Shown here: in pieces, positions 61,066 through 64,000 of the stretch
Numbering within the stretch: position 1 is the stretch's first letter
Layout: each line of letters begins with the position of its first letter
Assembly (NCBI RefSeq): GCF_024868665.1
Contig: NC_079891.1
Location: 21,047,262 to 21,111,261 of the forward strand
Origin: Triplophysa rosa
Lineage: Eukaryota > Chordata > Actinopteri > Cypriniformes > Nemacheilidae
Direction: 5' to 3'
DNA length: 64,000 bases
The notes under the pieces: generated by a model
The model's database searches: none
Told to the model about the DNA's origin: nothing
The model's input: the letters and a program-made list of their open reading frames with translations, nothing else
Position numbers and translations under genes: made by a program

Positions 61066-62488
61066 ATGTCCCGCTGTTCTCTTGGGTGCAACGCGCTCAT
61101 TGAGGAAGGGGATGGACACGATGTCTGTCTCAGGTGTTTGGGTCTCCGGCACGCTGAAGCTGCCTTCGTGGATACATCCTGCCCGCACTGCGGGAGGATG
61201 CCTATCCAGACGTTGCAGTCACGGGTGGCGGTATTCTTTATGGATAAAGCCACCACCTCATCTGTTACCCGATCCGTGAGGGCAGTGACTATGGCCCTGC
61301 CGCCCGCTTCGGTTAACACCGGGGGTGATATGGGGATCACTGTGAACATTAGACCGCCAGCCGCAGGCTCACGGACCGTTCACGCCCCGTCTCGCTCATC
61401 TGACCATTCCTTAAAAGACGGTCCTACCCCGTCTTGTTCCTCCGCCACGTACTCGGAAGTGCGTGACGAAGATGAGATGTCGATCATAGCATCGGAGGGC
61501 GACCTCTTGGCATCCGACCCCAACGATTCCTCAGAGCTCCCTCCCCCGGGGGGTCGAGCCCAGGAAGAAGCGGACGTTGAGATGTCAACCATGCTCTTCC
61601 GGGCCGCCGCGAGCATTGGGCTGCAGTGCACAGCACCGCCTTTACCCCAGCGCTCGCGGTTGGATACGTGGTACCTGGGGTCTGAGCGCGGCTCCAAGCA
61701 GCGACCAGCGCCGGTCCCGTTCTTCCCGGAGGTGCATGAGGAGCTGAGTAAGACTTGGAACGCGCCCCTCACGGCTCGTTCCAATCAGAAAGGCTCAGTC
61801 GCCCTGACTTCCCTCGATGGTGGGGCGGCCAGGGGCTATGTCGAGATCCCCCAGGTGGAGCGTGCTGTCGCGGTGCACCTGTGCCCGCAGACAGCGGCCA
61901 CCTGGAGGGCTCGGCCTAGACTCCCATCCAGGGTGTGTAAGTTTTCGGCATCTCTGGTGTCTAAGGCTTACATGGCTGCGGGTCAGGCCGCCTCCTCCCT
62001 CCACGCCATGGCCATCCTGCAGGTCCATCAGGCCAAGGCGTTGAAGGAGCTCCACGAGGGCAAGACCGACCCAACGGTAATGCAGGAACTCCGTACCGCC
62101 ACCGATCTCGCTCTACGGGTCGGGCGATGTCCACCATGGTGGTCCAAGAGAGGAACCTCTGGCTCAACCTTGCGCAGATGCGGGACGCCGAGAAGGTTCG
62201 CTTTCTCGACGCCCCCATCTCGCAGTGAGGGCTGTTTGGTGACACCGTTGAGGATTTCTCTCAGCAGTTCTCGACGGTGAAGAAGCAGACGGAGGCTATC
62301 AGACACATTCTGCCCCGCCGTGACTCGGCCACTGTCAGGCCTTCGAGATCCCGAGCGGAGTCTGCTTCCCGGCAGCCCCGGGCCTCTTCGACTCCGGTTC
62401 CGGCTCCAGTGCCCCCTTCTCAGGCTGCCTCCCCGTCAGCAGCCGTCGCGGAAGCAGAAGCGGCCCTGACGGAGAGACCCCAGGGAGA
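61066..62488 (+). pseudogene. DIRS copy 3: gag
   Basis: ATG at 61066. MSRCSLGCNALIEEGDGHDV, CLRCLGLRHAEAAF and CPHCGRM give the CxxxC, CxxC, CPxC zinc-binding pattern. Acidic and Pro-rich parts follow, then LDGGAARGYVEIPQ and LKELHEGKTDPTVMQEL. At about 62115 a 28-bp gap relative to copy 2, between GGG words, shifts the frame. Downstream gag (MVVQERNLWLNLAQMRDAEK, VRFLDAPISQ) is in another frame and meets a TGA at 62226, then continues EDFSQQFSTVKKQTEAIRHI. About 460 residues in total, now broken. The order of parts is the normal one. Confidence 0.8.
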
Positions 62489-62899
62489 TTGAGACTACCA
62501 CCGGGCCCGATTCCAGCCACTACATCGCTGGGTCGGATAGGGACGGTTCCTGCCCCGTCCTACCATCAGCTGGTCCCCCCTGGGGGGCCAGCGCCCACTT
62601 CCTCACAAAAAGAGTTTCCTCTCTCTCTGGGTTTTCACAACCGTTCCCACCCTCTGGTCGACGGTGGACGGCAACTCGACGTTGCGTCATGGCGAAGTGC
62701 AATGTCGAGTATATACACCAGCCTTCAGCACTCTCAGACAGACAGTGCGTCGAGCCGGACAATCGCCAGGCAGGAAAAACAGCAGAGCCGATCTCCTCCC
62801 CGGGGGTCCTCCCCCGGCAAGGAATCCGTACTGCTAGCCATCGAACCGCCCTCCGCGGGGGCGATGAAGCAGATCAAACCTCTAGTCCCCCTTCAAGGT

Positions 62900-64000
62900 T
62901 TCTGGGAGCCTGGTCTCAGCTTCCCAGACTGTCAGGCTGGCTGAGGAAGACGATCCGTCTCGGCTACGCGATTCAGTTCGCTACACGTCCGCCCAAGTTC
63001 CGGGGCGTCCTTTTTACCTCAGTCAGAGGCAGGGATGCCCCCGTACTTCGGGCGGAGGTCGTCTCCCTTCTGGTGAAGGGAGCGATCGAGCCCGTCCCAC
63101 CGGCCGAGATGTTCAGCGGGTTCTACAGCCCGTACTTCATTGTCCCCAAGAAAGGCGGGGGGTTGCGCCCTATCTTGGATCTGCGTGTTCTGAAAAGGCA
63201 CCTACACAAGCTGCCTTTTAGGATGGTCACGCAGAAGCGCATCCTGGCATCCGTCAGGCGTCAGGACTGGTTCATGGCAATAGACCTGAAGGACGCGCAC
63301 TTTCATGTCTCGATCCTCCCTCGACACCGGCCGTTCCTGCGGTTCGCGTTCGAGGGACGGGCATATCAGTACAGGGTCCTCCCCTTCGGTCTGTCCCTGT
63401 CTCCACTGGTCTTTACGAAGGTCGTGGAGGCCGCCCTTCTTCCCCTCAGGGAAGAAGGTGTGCGGGTACTCAACTATCTCGACGGCTGGCTCATCTCGGC
63501 TCACTCGCGAGATCTGTTGTGTACACACACGGACCTGGTGCTCCGGCACCTAGATCGGTTGGGGCTGCAGGTCAACTGGGAAAAGAGCAGGCTCTCCCCC
63601 GCGCAGAGCATCTCTTTTCTCGGTATGGAACTCGACTCTGTCTCCATGACAGCGCGACTGACTACAGAGCGCGCCCGGTCAGTTTTACGCTGCCTGAAGC
63701 ACTTCAGGCAGCCAGCGGGCTCCCTGAAACAATTTCAGAGGCTCCTGGGGCACATGGCATCCTCGGCGGGGGTGGTCCCCCTTGGGTTGATGCACATGCG
63801 ACCGCTCCAACACTGGCTACAGAGTCGAGTTCCTTGGAGAGCGTGGCACACCGGCAGCAGGCGTATGGTCATCACGTCCTTCTGCCGGCGCACCCTGACC
63901 CCTTGGTCGTCTATGGCCTTCCTACGGGAGGGGGTCCCCCTAGGGCAGGTATCAAGGCACGTCGTGGTAACGACGGATGCCTCCCTTCAGGGCTGGGGTG
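62900..64000 (+). pseudogene. DIRS copy 3: reverse transcriptase / RNase H (cut by window end)
   Basis: An unbroken frame from about 62917 to the end: WLRKTIRLGYAIQFATRPPK, SGFYSPYFIVPKKGGGLRPI, motif A in FMAIDLKDAHFHVSI, motif B LPFGLSLSPLVFTK, motif C as YLDGWLI at 63475-63495, GLQVNWEKSRLSP, SISFLGMELDS, LKQFQRLLGHMASSAGVV and the RNase H start TTDASLQGWG. The second Asp of the catalytic YxDD is Gly here (GGC at 63484-63486), whereas copy 2 keeps Asp. Open but probably catalytically dead. Confidence 0.85.

Overview
The window looks like teleost DNA, most likely from a cyprinid (carp/zebrafish group). It has vertebrate exon-intron structure with GT-AG introns. It is crowded with the short inverted-repeat elements that end 'GGGATAGTTCACCC', with hAT-type and TTAA-type miniature elements, L2/CR1-like LINE pieces, DIRS-type tyrosine-recombinase retrotransposons and Ty3-like solo LTRs. 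The species assignment is inference; the repeat composition is read directly.

Only one host gene is supported. It is the 5' end of a laminin gamma chain gene, best matched to lamc3, on the minus strand. Coding exon 1 (17371-17752) carries a signal peptide and the start of the laminin N-terminal domain. Exon 2 is 13544-13848 and exon 3 is 1285-1415. Both complete introns are GT-AG, phase is kept across all junctions, and the gene runs off the left edge of the window. Intron 2 is about 12 kb and holds a LINE 3' end, several miniature elements and a solo LTR.

From about 18 kb to 64 kb I find no host exon. This is a nested transposon landscape. Main parts: (i) miniature elements at 18.4-20.3 kb; (ii) a LINE 3' end flanked by CT/GA repeats and split by a non-autonomous LTR element with two minisatellite blocks (22.0-24.5 kb); (iii) terminal-inverted-repeat and hAT-like elements at 25.0-27.1 kb; (iv) two degraded L2-like LINEs head to head (31.7-35.6 kb), one split by a solo LTR; (v) a 2.5 kb hAT relic with perfect 8-bp target duplication (38.5-41.0 kb); (vi) a third LINE split by a hAT miniature element (43.0-46.4 kb); (vii) a ~167-bp tandem array invaded by a short DIRS derivative (46.5-48.4 kb); (viii) a long but scrambled DIRS element (49.7-54.35 kb); (ix) a second, collinear DIRS element cut by the window end (60.7-64.0 kb).

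The strongest unusual observation is the DIRS copy at 49.7-54.35 kb. All its parts keep the same strand, but the order is gag-first-half, RNase H-second-half plus the region after it, RT plus RNase H-first-half, gag-second-half, then tyrosine recombinase. That is what results if the RT-RNase H block left the element as a circle and went back in, opened inside RNase H, within gag. The second observation is a stem-loop at the 5' end of one LTR family whose paired bases covary across five insertions.
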